The notes beneath the pieces were generated by a model, which worked only from the letters and a program-made list of their open reading frames with translations, did no database searches and was not told the origin of the DNA. This document shows, piece after piece, positions 26,034 to 34,800 of a stretch of DNA of 64,000 nucleotides. Both the position numbers and the translations under genes were made by a program. How positions within the stretch are numbered: the first letter of the stretch is position 1; every line of letters starts with the position of its first letter. This stretch comes from CAMFLJ01 sp965279255 (lineage in GTDB: Bacteria; Actinomycetota; Acidimicrobiia; Acidimicrobiales; Acidimicrobilacustridaceae), in the NCBI GenBank assembly GCA_965279255.1, contig OZ257146.1:1736001-1800000 (forward strand), read 5' to 3'.

Positions 26034-29000
26034 GGGGTCCGAACCACGGGGCCGACGTTGCCGAGCTGGTCCTGTGCCCTCGCCCAGACCCGGCCGCCGG
26101 TGGTGACCGAACCAGAGGGGAGGCCGAACGAGAGCGGGGACGGCCCGCTGGAACCGGCGAGCGCGATCCAGCCGTTTGCCGGGACGTTGCTCGTGCCGTT
26201 GCCGGTGCGGACGTACTCGACGAGGCCGATGGCACCCGAACGGGACACGGCGACACCGTTGAGCGCGCTGCCGGGATGGTTGAGCTGGGTCACGACCGGG
26301 AGGCCGAGTGCCGGGCCGGTGTTGCCCTGGCTGTCGACGACTCGCAGCCAGACCGTCTGGCCGAGCGCCACCTGGCGGACGGCGTTCGGGAGCGTGACCG
26401 TGAGCGGAGCGGGCCCACTGGATGCGGGAACCGTCGTCCAGCCCGTAGCCGGCGGCGGTGTCGTCGCCGGCGCGACCCGGTACTCCACCGAGGCCACGTC
26501 ACCCGTGAGCGAGCTCACCGACGCCACGAGCTGGCCACCGGGGCCGCGGGTCACGGCGGCGACGGTCGACAGACCGACGGGCGCCGACGTGTGCCCGAGA
26601 CTGTCGGTGACCCGGACGAAGACGTTCTGCTCGGTGGTGCGGGGCGGGATCGGAGCGCTGGTGGTGGTCGCCACGGCACCGGCGCCGGTGATCGGCAGGG
26701 CGGTCCAGGTGCCCGCCTGGGCGCTGAAGGAGTACTCGATGCTGGCGATGGTGAGGTCCGGTCGAGCAGCGGTCGCACCCGTGTCGATCGTGGTGGCCCC
26801 CACCTTCAGGTAGTTGATGGTCGGGGCGTCAGGCTCGTAGTCGAGGGTGGCGTCAGGCGCTCCGCCGATGGCGCCCCAGTTGCCGGCGATGTCCTGCCCG
26901 TGCACCCAGATGCGGTGCACACCCGGTTGCAGCGACCGGACGCTGCCGAGCGGGATGAGGACGTACGCCTGCTCGGTGGCGCTGTCGAAGGCTCCGTCGA
27001 GGGGCAGGAGCTGCACACCGTCACCCGTGACGGCGCCGGCCGGGAGCCCGATGGCGTCGCCGCTCCCGTCGATCTGCAGGCCCTCGATGAACGCCTCCGC
27101 CGTGCGGATCGGCGAAGAGACCGCAGGGAAGCCGGCGTCGCCGTGCTCGTCGTCGTGGATGGTCACCTTGAGGCGCACGGAGTCGAGGAAGCTCGTACCG
27201 CCCACGACGTTGCCGATGCCGTTGGTGGTGGCCGGCTCGACGCTGCCGTTGCCGACGACTGGTCCGCTGCGGTCGACCGCCAGCGGGACGGAATCGCACA
27301 TCGGGTACGACACGTACTGAGCGGGATCGCTGTCGGGCACGAGCACCGGGGCGGTGGCGGGCCAGTGGTCGAGCGCGTCCCTCGCGGTCACCCAGAGGGT
27401 GTGGCCGCCCTCGGCGAGTCCGTCGGTCGCGACCTCGGCCTGCAGTCCCTGGATCTGCTGACCCGGGAGCGGGTCCGCGGGTCCACCGGGGTCGGGGAAC
27501 ATCGTCGTCCCCGAACGGGCGGCATCGCAGTCGGAGTCGACCGCATAGCGGCCCTCGACGATGGGCGCCGTGCCGCCGGTGAGTGTCGTGTCCGCGGTGG
27601 TGCGCAGCAGGGACGGATCCGTGCCACCCGAGACCGGCGGCTCGACGGAGGTCGCCCCCATGACGGGGCCGCTCCGATCCATCGTGAAGGCCACACCGAC
27701 GGGCTGGCCCCACACGGTGCCGGAGGCCGACGGGTCGACAGCGTTCGTCAACTGCACCCACACCACGTGGCTGCCGTTGGCGAGCGGGTCAAGGGCAGTC
27801 GCGTCGACCACGTCGACGAAGGAGCGATCGGGCTCGATGCCCGCCTCGGAGACGGCGGGAGCCGGATCGGGCAGGGTGTCGACGTACCAGCGGAAGCCGG
27901 TGCTGCCCGCCGGGGTGGTCCCGCTGAGGGTGATGTCGCCGCCCGGCGTGACGTCCGGCGAGAGGAGCAGGTCCGCCGCCACCGGCTGGCCGGGGACTGC
28001 CGCGGGGCCCCAGACGTTCAGGAAGGCCAATGCCCCGCCGAAGCCGGCGGCCCCGGGGTTCTCGAGGTCACGGCCCTGGTCGAACAGGGCGTAGCGCTGG
28101 CCGGCACTGGCCGACGGGGGCACCAGGATGGCCGCGTCGAGGGTCTCCCCGGACGTGAGCAGCGGCGCGACGACGTCGCGGGTGTGGACGAGCGGCTCGG
28201 CGTCACGCCCGAGCTCGATCTGGTTGACGCCGACGGTCCCCATCGTGTGCGCACCGGGGCCCAGGTTGGCGTAGCGCACGCTCACGGTGTGGCCCGGCTG
28301 GGTGTCGATGACGTCGGTGCCCGGGAAGGCCTTTCCGTTGATGAGGTGCACCGACGGCCGGAAGGCGCTCATCTCGTAGGTGAGGGGTGCCGCGGCGAAC
28401 GCCGGGTCGAGGTCGTTCAGCGCGACGAGGGCTTCCTCGTCGGCGTCATTGGCCGGGCTCACGCTCGGGAGCGTCTCTGAGTAGGCGCAGTACGTGACCG
28501 CACCGGTGTCCTGGTCCGGCGGCGGGCAATCGGTCGGGCGCACGACGAGGACGCCGGCCAGACCCATCGCGACCTGGCGGTTGCCGGTCACGGTGGCGCC
28601 GGCCTCGTACACGGAGGTGCCCACCGCCGATGCGGCCGGGAACGAGTACGTGGCGCTCGACCCGGGACCGAATCCGTCGGTCGGCAGGTCACCCGAGAGC
28701 TGGTCGATCGCCACTGCGGGGAGCGCGAGCGAGGTGTCGACCCCCGGGAGGGCGTTGTGCACCCGGATCGTCACCGTGTCGGCCTCGTCGGCGACGATGG
28801 TGGGCCCGGGGACGGTGGCTGCCGCATCGGCCGTGGTGGCGTAACCCCAGATCGGCACGGACCCGGCCCCGGAGACCTCGACCGAGCCGGCCTTGGCCCA
28901 GAGGTCGCAGCCACCCGAGTCGGCCGAGCAGTCCAGCCCGGTGATCGCGGTCGGTGGCGGCGGGTTGTCGGGGGCAAGCACCTGGGAGCCGAGGACACGG

Positions 29001-29113
29001 GCACTCACCGGGCCTCCGGGCTCGGCGGCTCGAGCGACGGCCGTGCCCGCCAGCGCGGCGATGCCCACCAGGGCTGCCACTCGGGTCATACGTCGACGTC
29101 GGTTCGTGGGCAT
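26030..29113 (-). CDS. Secreted multicopper-oxidase-fold protein lacking copper ligands, with beta-sandwich repeats
   Basis: 1027 residues. A signal peptide with a basic start is followed by two cupredoxin-type domains (about 55-370) that align by eye with the two upstream oxidases, including LINGKAFPGTD (compare LINGRAFPDTI). All four copper motifs are replaced: TSLALPA for HxHG, YEAGATVTGNRQ for HCH, GAHTMGTVG for HPxHxH and LFDQGRD for the last. The remaining 650 residues are beta-rich, ending in three repeats of a VWLRVVDSQGNTGP-like element. Likely a non-catalytic structural or binding partner. It starts 60 bp after the preceding gene. Confidence 0.75.
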   Translation of the reverse strand: MPTNRRRRMTRVAALVGIAALAGTAVARAAEPGGPVSARVLGSQVLAPDNPPPPTAITGLDCSADSGGCDLWAKAGSVEVSGAGSVPIWGYATTADAAATVPGPTIVADEADTVTIRVHNALPGVDTSLALPAVAIDQLSGDLPTDGFGPGSSATYSFPAASAVGTSVYEAGATVTGNRQVAMGLAGVLVVRPTDCPPPDQDTGAVTYCAYSETLPSVSPANDADEEALVALNDLDPAFAAAPLTYEMSAFRPSVHLINGKAFPGTDVIDTQPGHTVSVRYANLGPGAHTMGTVGVNQIELGRDAEPLVHTRDVVAPLLTSGETLDAAILVPPSASAGQRYALFDQGRDLENPGAAGFGGALAFLNVWGPAAVPGQPVAADLLLSPDVTPGGDITLSGTTPAGSTGFRWYVDTLPDPAPAVSEAGIEPDRSFVDVVDATALDPLANGSHVVWVQLTNAVDPSASGTVWGQPVGVAFTMDRSGPVMGATSVEPPVSGGTDPSLLRTTADTTLTGGTAPIVEGRYAVDSDCDAARSGTTMFPDPGGPADPLPGQQIQGLQAEVATDGLAEGGHTLWVTARDALDHWPATAPVLVPDSDPAQYVSYPMCDSVPLAVDRSGPVVGNGSVEPATTNGIGNVVGGTSFLDSVRLKVTIHDDEHGDAGFPAVSSPIRTAEAFIEGLQIDGSGDAIGLPAGAVTGDGVQLLPLDGAFDSATEQAYVLIPLGSVRSLQPGVHRIWVHGQDIAGNWGAIGGAPDATLDYEPDAPTINYLKVGATTIDTGATAARPDLTIASIEYSFSAQAGTWTALPITGAGAVATTTSAPIPPRTTEQNVFVRVTDSLGHTSAPVGLSTVAAVTRGPGGQLVASVSSLTGDVASVEYRVAPATTPPPATGWTTVPASSGPAPLTVTLPNAVRQVALGQTVWLRVVDSQGNTGPALGLPVVTQLNHPGSALNGVAVSRSGAIGLVEYVRTGNGTSNVPANGWIALAGSSGPSPLSFGLPSGSVTTGGRVWARAQDQLGNVGPVVRTP

Positions 29114-29172
29114 GGGTCCACCGTTCCCGTCTCGTCCGGACCGTCGCCGGTCAGCTGCGCGTCGCATCGCCG

Positions 29173-30606
29173 TCACCCGCACCCACCGGCCGGGTCCACC
29201 CTGATCAGGGTGAGCATCCCGCCGAAGCTGGCGCCGTAGTTGGTCGCCTGGGAGAGGTTGTGGCTGTGGGCGACGTGGTAGTACTCGCCGCACTCCGACG
29301 ACTTGGGGTTGATGCCGGGGTTGAGGGTGCTCGACTGGCCCAGGAATGGCGAGCCGCTCCAGTAGTCGCCCTCGGTGAGGTTGAGCCCGTTCGGAGGGGC
29401 CACGCTCAGATCCGAGCTCGAGGTGTAGTCCTCCACGTTCGTCCAGCTGAAGAGCGCGTCCTGGGTCTGGCCCGGGTTCACGACCACCGCGAACTTCTCC
29501 GAGGAGAGGTCGGAGGCACCGTCGTGCAGGTAGCTGCCGTCGATCCCGATGATCCGCTCGTGGTTGCTGTGAGGGTGGAAGGGATAGGACAGCGGGCCGA
29601 AGGCGGCGTAGCGCAGGAGCGCCGGGAGTCCGCTGCCCGCTCCGGCCGGCTGGACCCTGGCCAGCGCGCCGTAGGGCTGGTTCGGCAGCCAGCCCGCATG
29701 GTTGGGGGCGATGGTGTCCGGGAACGCCCGGCCGTTGATCAGGAAGTAGTGCGCCAGGTACGGCTGGGTCCGGTCGCTGCTGGTGGACACATCGCCCTGC
29801 TCGACCGCGAGGTGGAGGTCGGGGTCGACCTCAGAGAGCATCAGCACGTACTCGTGGCCGGGGTCGTAGGCGCTCCCCTGCTCCGGGGTCCGTGTGGCGG
29901 CCACGGGGTCCACGTTGGCGTCGGACGCCGGCACCGCAGGAGTGACCGTGTCATAGGCGAAGGCGGGACCACCTGGATCCTGTACCGGTCGCACGACGAT
30001 CGTGCCGAAGAGGCCCATCTGGACCTGGAGCTGCGGATCGCTGCCGCTGCGGTAGACGAAGGTGCCGGGCTCCGACGCGGTGAACGCGTACGACACCGAG
30101 CCGCCAGGGGCGGCCTGCTTCGCGAGTGCCACCAGCATGCCGGACGAATCGAACTCCGGCGCCGCCGCGGCCCCGTCGGCCTGCACGTCCACCTGGCCGG
30201 GGAGCTCGATGGACGTCGGCACCCTCAGGTGGTTGACGAGCGTGATGTTGACCGTCTCGCCCTCGGTGACGCAGAGGACGGGCCCGGGGTGCTGGAACGG
30301 GCCGTTGTCGTAGCCGTAGCTCCACATGTAGACGGAGTTGCCGTCGGGCATCGAGATGTACCCGTCGGTGGCGGTGAGCAGGAAGTTGCTCTGCCCGCGA
30401 CCGTCGGAGTTCGTCGTGCAGACGATGCCGTCGCTCGGGCCTCCGGCCGCACCGGCAACTGTCGCGGCCGGGCCGACGGGCGCCATCGCCGCGAGCACGA
30501 CGACCACGAGGCCGATGGCGACGCCGGCGAGGCGCCCCCACCGACGTCGGGATCGGTCCATCGGACGGGTCGGACCTCGTCCGTCCCACTCACTGGTCAC
30601 AGCCAT
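29173..30606 (-). CDS. Multicopper-oxidase-like protein with C-terminal copper motifs only
   Basis: 477 residues. One hydrophobic N-terminal segment (about 26-54) acts as signal or anchor. Of the two cupredoxin domains, the second has HPHSNH (His344, 346, 349) and YYHVAHSHN (His444, 447, 449), where Ser448 replaces the type-1 Cys. The first domain has lost its ligands (TSIELPG and VYRSGSDPQLQVQMG). FLINGRAFPDTI marks the start of domain 2. ATG 30606 has GGAG 6 bases upstream and overlaps the previous gene by 10 bp. It seems unable to form a complete site alone, but complements the upstream protein. Confidence 0.8.
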   Translation of the reverse strand: MAVTSEWDGRGPTRPMDRSRRRWGRLAGVAIGLVVVVLAAMAPVGPAATVAGAAGGPSDGIVCTTNSDGRGQSNFLLTATDGYISMPDGNSVYMWSYGYDNGPFQHPGPVLCVTEGETVNITLVNHLRVPTSIELPGQVDVQADGAAAAPEFDSSGMLVALAKQAAPGGSVSYAFTASEPGTFVYRSGSDPQLQVQMGLFGTIVVRPVQDPGGPAFAYDTVTPAVPASDANVDPVAATRTPEQGSAYDPGHEYVLMLSEVDPDLHLAVEQGDVSTSSDRTQPYLAHYFLINGRAFPDTIAPNHAGWLPNQPYGALARVQPAGAGSGLPALLRYAAFGPLSYPFHPHSNHERIIGIDGSYLHDGASDLSSEKFAVVVNPGQTQDALFSWTNVEDYTSSSDLSVAPPNGLNLTEGDYWSGSPFLGQSSTLNPGINPKSSECGEYYHVAHSHNLSQATNYGASFGGMLTLIRVDPAGGCG

Positions 30607-31883
30607 GACGGGCTCCAGTAGTTCGGCTGGTCGGCGGGCTGGGGGTGGCCGGCGACGCTCGCCTTCACCAGCACCTCGGTGCGCTGGCCCCCGGACCAGG
30701 CGTCGCCGTCGACGCCCGGGTACTTGCCCATGTCCCTGTTGAAGAAGGGGTAGGCGCCCTCGCGTTCGGGGGCGGTGAGGATCACGTCGCGACTCTCGCC
30801 GGGCCCGAGGTCGACGGTGTCGACCACGGACGAGGTGTCGATGCCCAGGTGCCGGGCGTCGGAGCCGACGATGGTCATCGGGATGCCCGGGAGGCTGAGG
30901 CTCTGCTCCTGGAACCCGAGGTTGGCGAGGCGCACGAGCACCCGCTCGCCCGGTGCACAGACGATCCTCGAGCTGTTCGGCTGGTGGGCCAGGTGGTCGG
31001 CCCCGGCCGGGGCCACAGGGGTGCCGTCGGCGGCGGTCGTCCCCGGCGCCTCGATCGTGTCGGGCCAGGCCCGCCCGTTCATGAGCCAGAAGTTCGGCGT
31101 GAACGTGGTCCAGTCCGTCTCCTGGATGTGGGCGTCGTTGAAGTGGGCCCTGGAGTCGATCTCGGTGAGGATGATGGCGTACTGCCGGTCGAAGGCGGTG
31201 CCCTCGGGGTCGTCGGTGTAGGCGAACTTCGGATACGCGCCGCTCACCTTCGGCGGCGTGACGAAGACGATCCCCGTCATGCCCATGGTGACGTGCTCCA
31301 CGTCCTCGAAGTGGCAGTGGTACATGTACGTGCCCGCCGCCCCGCCCTCGGCCGAGCTCGGTCGGTAGACGTAGGTGAAGTCGCTGCCGATCGGCACCGA
31401 GATCGAGGTCTCGGGAACGCCGTCGTAGTACGGGATGGCGTTGCGGAACCCGTGCCAGTGGACCGTGTGGGAGTCGACCAGGTCGGGCCGGAGCGACAGC
31501 CCCAGGTTGGACACCGTGACCCAGAGCTCCTCGCCCTCGGCGACCCAGAGCAACGGGGCGCTCGCCTGGGTGACACCCCGCTGAGCCTGGGCCTGGGCCC
31601 TGCTCAGACCGGTGACGTCCCGGAACCCGAAGGTGTACGTGTCGGTCCCCTCCGAGGCCAGGACGTCGGGGTACCAGGGGGCCAGCGCTCGGGAACCGGC
31701 GGGCATGGACATCCAGCCGTCCGTGGCCACGAGCACCACGCTCTTCCCGTTGGCGGGCATGGACGCGACCCCCTCGGGCACACGGCCCCGAGGCTCCGAT
31801 CCGAGGGCGTCGGCCACCCGGCTGCCGAGGACGACGGCCAGGCCGGCACCGCCGGCGGTCACGAGGAACGTTCGGCGGTTCAT
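30597..31883 (-). CDS. Tat-exported multicopper oxidase-like protein with N-terminal copper motifs only
   Basis: 428 residues. The start MNRRTFLVTAGGAG is a twin-arginine signal, fitting export of a folded metalloprotein. Domain 1 has HTVHWHG (His142, 144) and YMYHCHFEDVEHVTMGM (His189, Cys190, His191, His197, Met202): half of a trinuclear site plus a complete type-1 site. Domain 2 keeps the fold (LMNGRAWPDTI), but its copper motifs are replaced by FQEQSLSLPG and FFNRDMG. TGATG overlap with the giant upstream gene. Related in style to OmpB/MofA-like oxidases; the substrate is unknown. Confidence 0.82.
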   Translation of the reverse strand: MNRRTFLVTAGGAGLAVVLGSRVADALGSEPRGRVPEGVASMPANGKSVVLVATDGWMSMPAGSRALAPWYPDVLASEGTDTYTFGFRDVTGLSRAQAQAQRGVTQASAPLLWVAEGEELWVTVSNLGLSLRPDLVDSHTVHWHGFRNAIPYYDGVPETSISVPIGSDFTYVYRPSSAEGGAAGTYMYHCHFEDVEHVTMGMTGIVFVTPPKVSGAYPKFAYTDDPEGTAFDRQYAIILTEIDSRAHFNDAHIQETDWTTFTPNFWLMNGRAWPDTIEAPGTTAADGTPVAPAGADHLAHQPNSSRIVCAPGERVLVRLANLGFQEQSLSLPGIPMTIVGSDARHLGIDTSSVVDTVDLGPGESRDVILTAPEREGAYPFFNRDMGKYPGVDGDAWSGGQRTEVLVKASVAGHPQPADQPNYWSPSWL

Positions 31884-34800
31884 CACTGGTTCCCTCCCTT
31901 GAAGTCGTCGACCCGTCCCAACTCTGGGAGCTGGAGCCCGATGCGTCCGCTCCCCGTCGTCCACGAGCTCGAGCCGGTCGTCGGGAGAGGAGCGGCCCCG
32001 AGCAGCGAGGTCGTCGCGCCGCTCGTCTTCCAGACGGCGACGACGCCAGAGCCGTCGACCTCGGCGACCAGGCCGTCGCCGGCGGCGAAGGTCGCCGGGA
32101 AGGTCGCCTGGGTCGTGGACAGCAGACCGAACAACGTCACCGTGGAGACGACGACCCGGGCCGGGCTCCCGCCGCCGGCCGCGAGGTAGCAGGCCTTGAC
32201 GAGGTTCTGGGGGGCGGACGCCGTGCCGCCGTTGGCCTTGAGGAGCACGCAGGTGTTGGACACCGGCGTGGTCGGGTAGCCGCTGACACCGGCGCTCGGG
32301 AACGTGAACCCGGCGGCCTGGGTGGCCCCCATCGACGAGCTCCAGTAGGCGCTCCCCCCGCCGCTGCCGATGGCCGGCTTCGGAGCGACGGCCTGGTTGC
32401 CGTTCACCCGCACCGAGGCGGCGTTGAGGAAGGTGAGCTGGGCCCAGCTCGAGCCGAGCGTGTTGGCGTTGGCCCGATTGAACTGATCGAGGAAGCCGCT
32501 GAAGGTGGGCACCGGCGGTGCGATGGTCACCGAGGCGCTGGCCGTGGCGTCGGCCGGGGTCGGGTCACCGAGCCCCGGGCCCGGGACGGCCGTGGCGGTG
32601 TCGACGAGGCTTCCTCGTGCGGCGATCGGCACCGTGCCCGTGACGGTGTAGGTGGCGGTGCCACCGACCGGGAGGTTGACGGTGGGCAGCGTGGTGCCCG
32701 ACCCCGACCCACCGGCGCAGCTGGCCCCGGCCGAACCGGCGCACGTCCAGGTCACGCCGTTCAGGGCCGGCGCCAGGGTGTTGGTGACAGCGGCCTGCGG
32801 GGCCGGGTTCGGGCCCGTGTTGGTCACCTTCACCGTGAAGGTGGTCGAGGTCCCAGCCGACACCGCCGCCTGGCTGTTGGTCACGGTGGCCTTCAGATCG
32901 GCGGACGGTCGGGCGATCTCGTCGGCCCCGATGTCGTAGGCCGCTCCCTGCGGACGTGTCTCGCCGTCGATGTCCCGGTTCGGCGCGGTGAGCACGCCGC
33001 CCTGGAGGCCGTAGGCCGGGGCGAGCCCACCCTGCTGCGCGACGCCCTTGTCGACGATGGGGTCGCCGGCCGGCCGGGCCGGATCGAGGTGGTAGTCACC
33101 CATCTTCCCGATCGGTGCGTCGACGGTGACGATGAGGGCCTGGCGGAACTGCGGGTTGGTGCGCAGCGCCGCGGTGTCGATGCCGAGGTCCCACAGCGCC
33201 TTGAAGTGGAGGTCGGAGATCGCCGTGGGCGACGTGAGCACGGTGTCGGTCGCGTCCGGGGCGAATCCGCCCTGGGTCGAGTTGATCACCGAGCTGTGCG
33301 GATGCAGCGTGCCGCTGTTGTCGAGCGAGCCGATGTCCCAGATGTTCACCGGTGACGGGTCACCCGGCGCCCCGATGCCCGCCACGCCGTTCGAGGTCCA
33401 GGTGCCGGCACGGTTGTCGGCGAAGACGTCGTCGACGATCACCGGCTCGGAGAACCGCGGCGCGTTGGCGCCATACTTCGCGTTCAGGGCCTGCTGGAGC
33501 AGCGCGCTGTTCGCTCCCGTGCCGAGACCGGCGGGAGCCGGTCTCCCGGTGCTGGTCAGCGACGTGGCCGTCGTGATGTTGCGCACGACGGTGTTCTCCA
33601 CGAACCGCACGTTCGGCGTGTCGTCGAGGGCCACGCCGCCGCCCTCGTGGGTGGCCACGTTGTTGGCGATGATGTTGTTGGTGACCGTGAACTGGTCGTT
33701 GTTCGGTCCCGCCGCCATCAGGAACCGCACGCCGCCACCGTCGTCGTTGGAGAGGTTCCCCTGGATCAGGTTGTTGGCGATCTCGACCGACCCGGCGCCC
33801 TTGCTCAGGGCGGTGGTCACGGCCGGCAGCTCGCCGGCGACCATCACACCGCCGCCTTCGTCGTAGGCGCTGTTGAGCACGATCTTGTTGTCATGGATCC
33901 GTCCGCCGGGCGAGTAGCCGTAGTGGCTGATGCCGCCGCCGTACTCGGTCGAGTAGTTCCCGCAGATGTCGTTGCGGGCGATCTCGTAGTTGTTGGCCCC
34001 GTTGAACAGCGCCACCCCGCCGGCGAGGTTGCTGCCGCCGTTGGCGATGATGCGGTTGTCGAGCACCTTCAGGTTGGGGTTGTTGTTGCTGGTGCCGTTC
34101 GGGGCCGTCCCGAGCTGGGGGGTGCCCACCCGGATGCCGCCGCCGTAGGCCCCGCCGTTGGACCGGATCACGTTGTCGCTGATCTGCAGGTTGAGGATGT
34201 TGGCGTTGACGAAGATGCCGCCGCCCTGGGTCTCGGACAGGGTGCGCGGCTGTCCGTTGGGCGCCCCGCCCACACCGTTGATGTTGTTCGGGAAGCCCTG
34301 CTGGTCGCCGCCGGTGACGGTCAGGCCGTCGATCGACGAGCTCAGCCCACCGAGGTACTGGGTGGTCCTCTCGGCGACCTCGAGGATCGTCGCCCCGTTC
34401 GGGTAGGGGTCGTGCTGGGCCGGCGGGAGGGCGTCGGAGAACGCCTGCCACTCGGTGGCGTAGCTGGAGTCCTGCGGCGTGAGCGTGCCGTCAGGGTTGG
34501 TGATGCCGGCCGGCGCGCTCCAGAAGCTCGAACCGTCGATGGTCGCGCCCGGCACCGAATGGGTGGCGCCGTCGGCACCGACATGGCTGCCACCGGGGCC
34601 CACGCCCTGGAGCCGCAGCGGGGAGTGGATGACCAGGTTCTCGTAGTAGGCCTGGTCGGGGTTGTTCTTCGCCCACTTCGTGGTGTCGTTGGGGTAGACC
34701 ACGACGACCGCGTTCCGGGGGAAGGCGTGGGCGGCCTCGACGGCCCGCTGGATCGCCCGGAGGCCACCGGCGGGCTCACCCGTCGCCGGATCGAAGGCAT

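Noticed and set aside
25922..28480. 852-residue plus-strand open frame opposite the third oxidase-fold gene
   Set aside because: Arg/Gly/His-rich shadow; the minus strand has signal peptide, cupredoxin landmarks and coupled junctions.
29197..29212. Perfect 16-bp palindrome CACCCTGATCAGGGTG near the end of the second oxidase gene
   Set aside because: It lies inside coding sequence and about one such palindrome is expected by chance in 64 kb, so I do not annotate it as a site.
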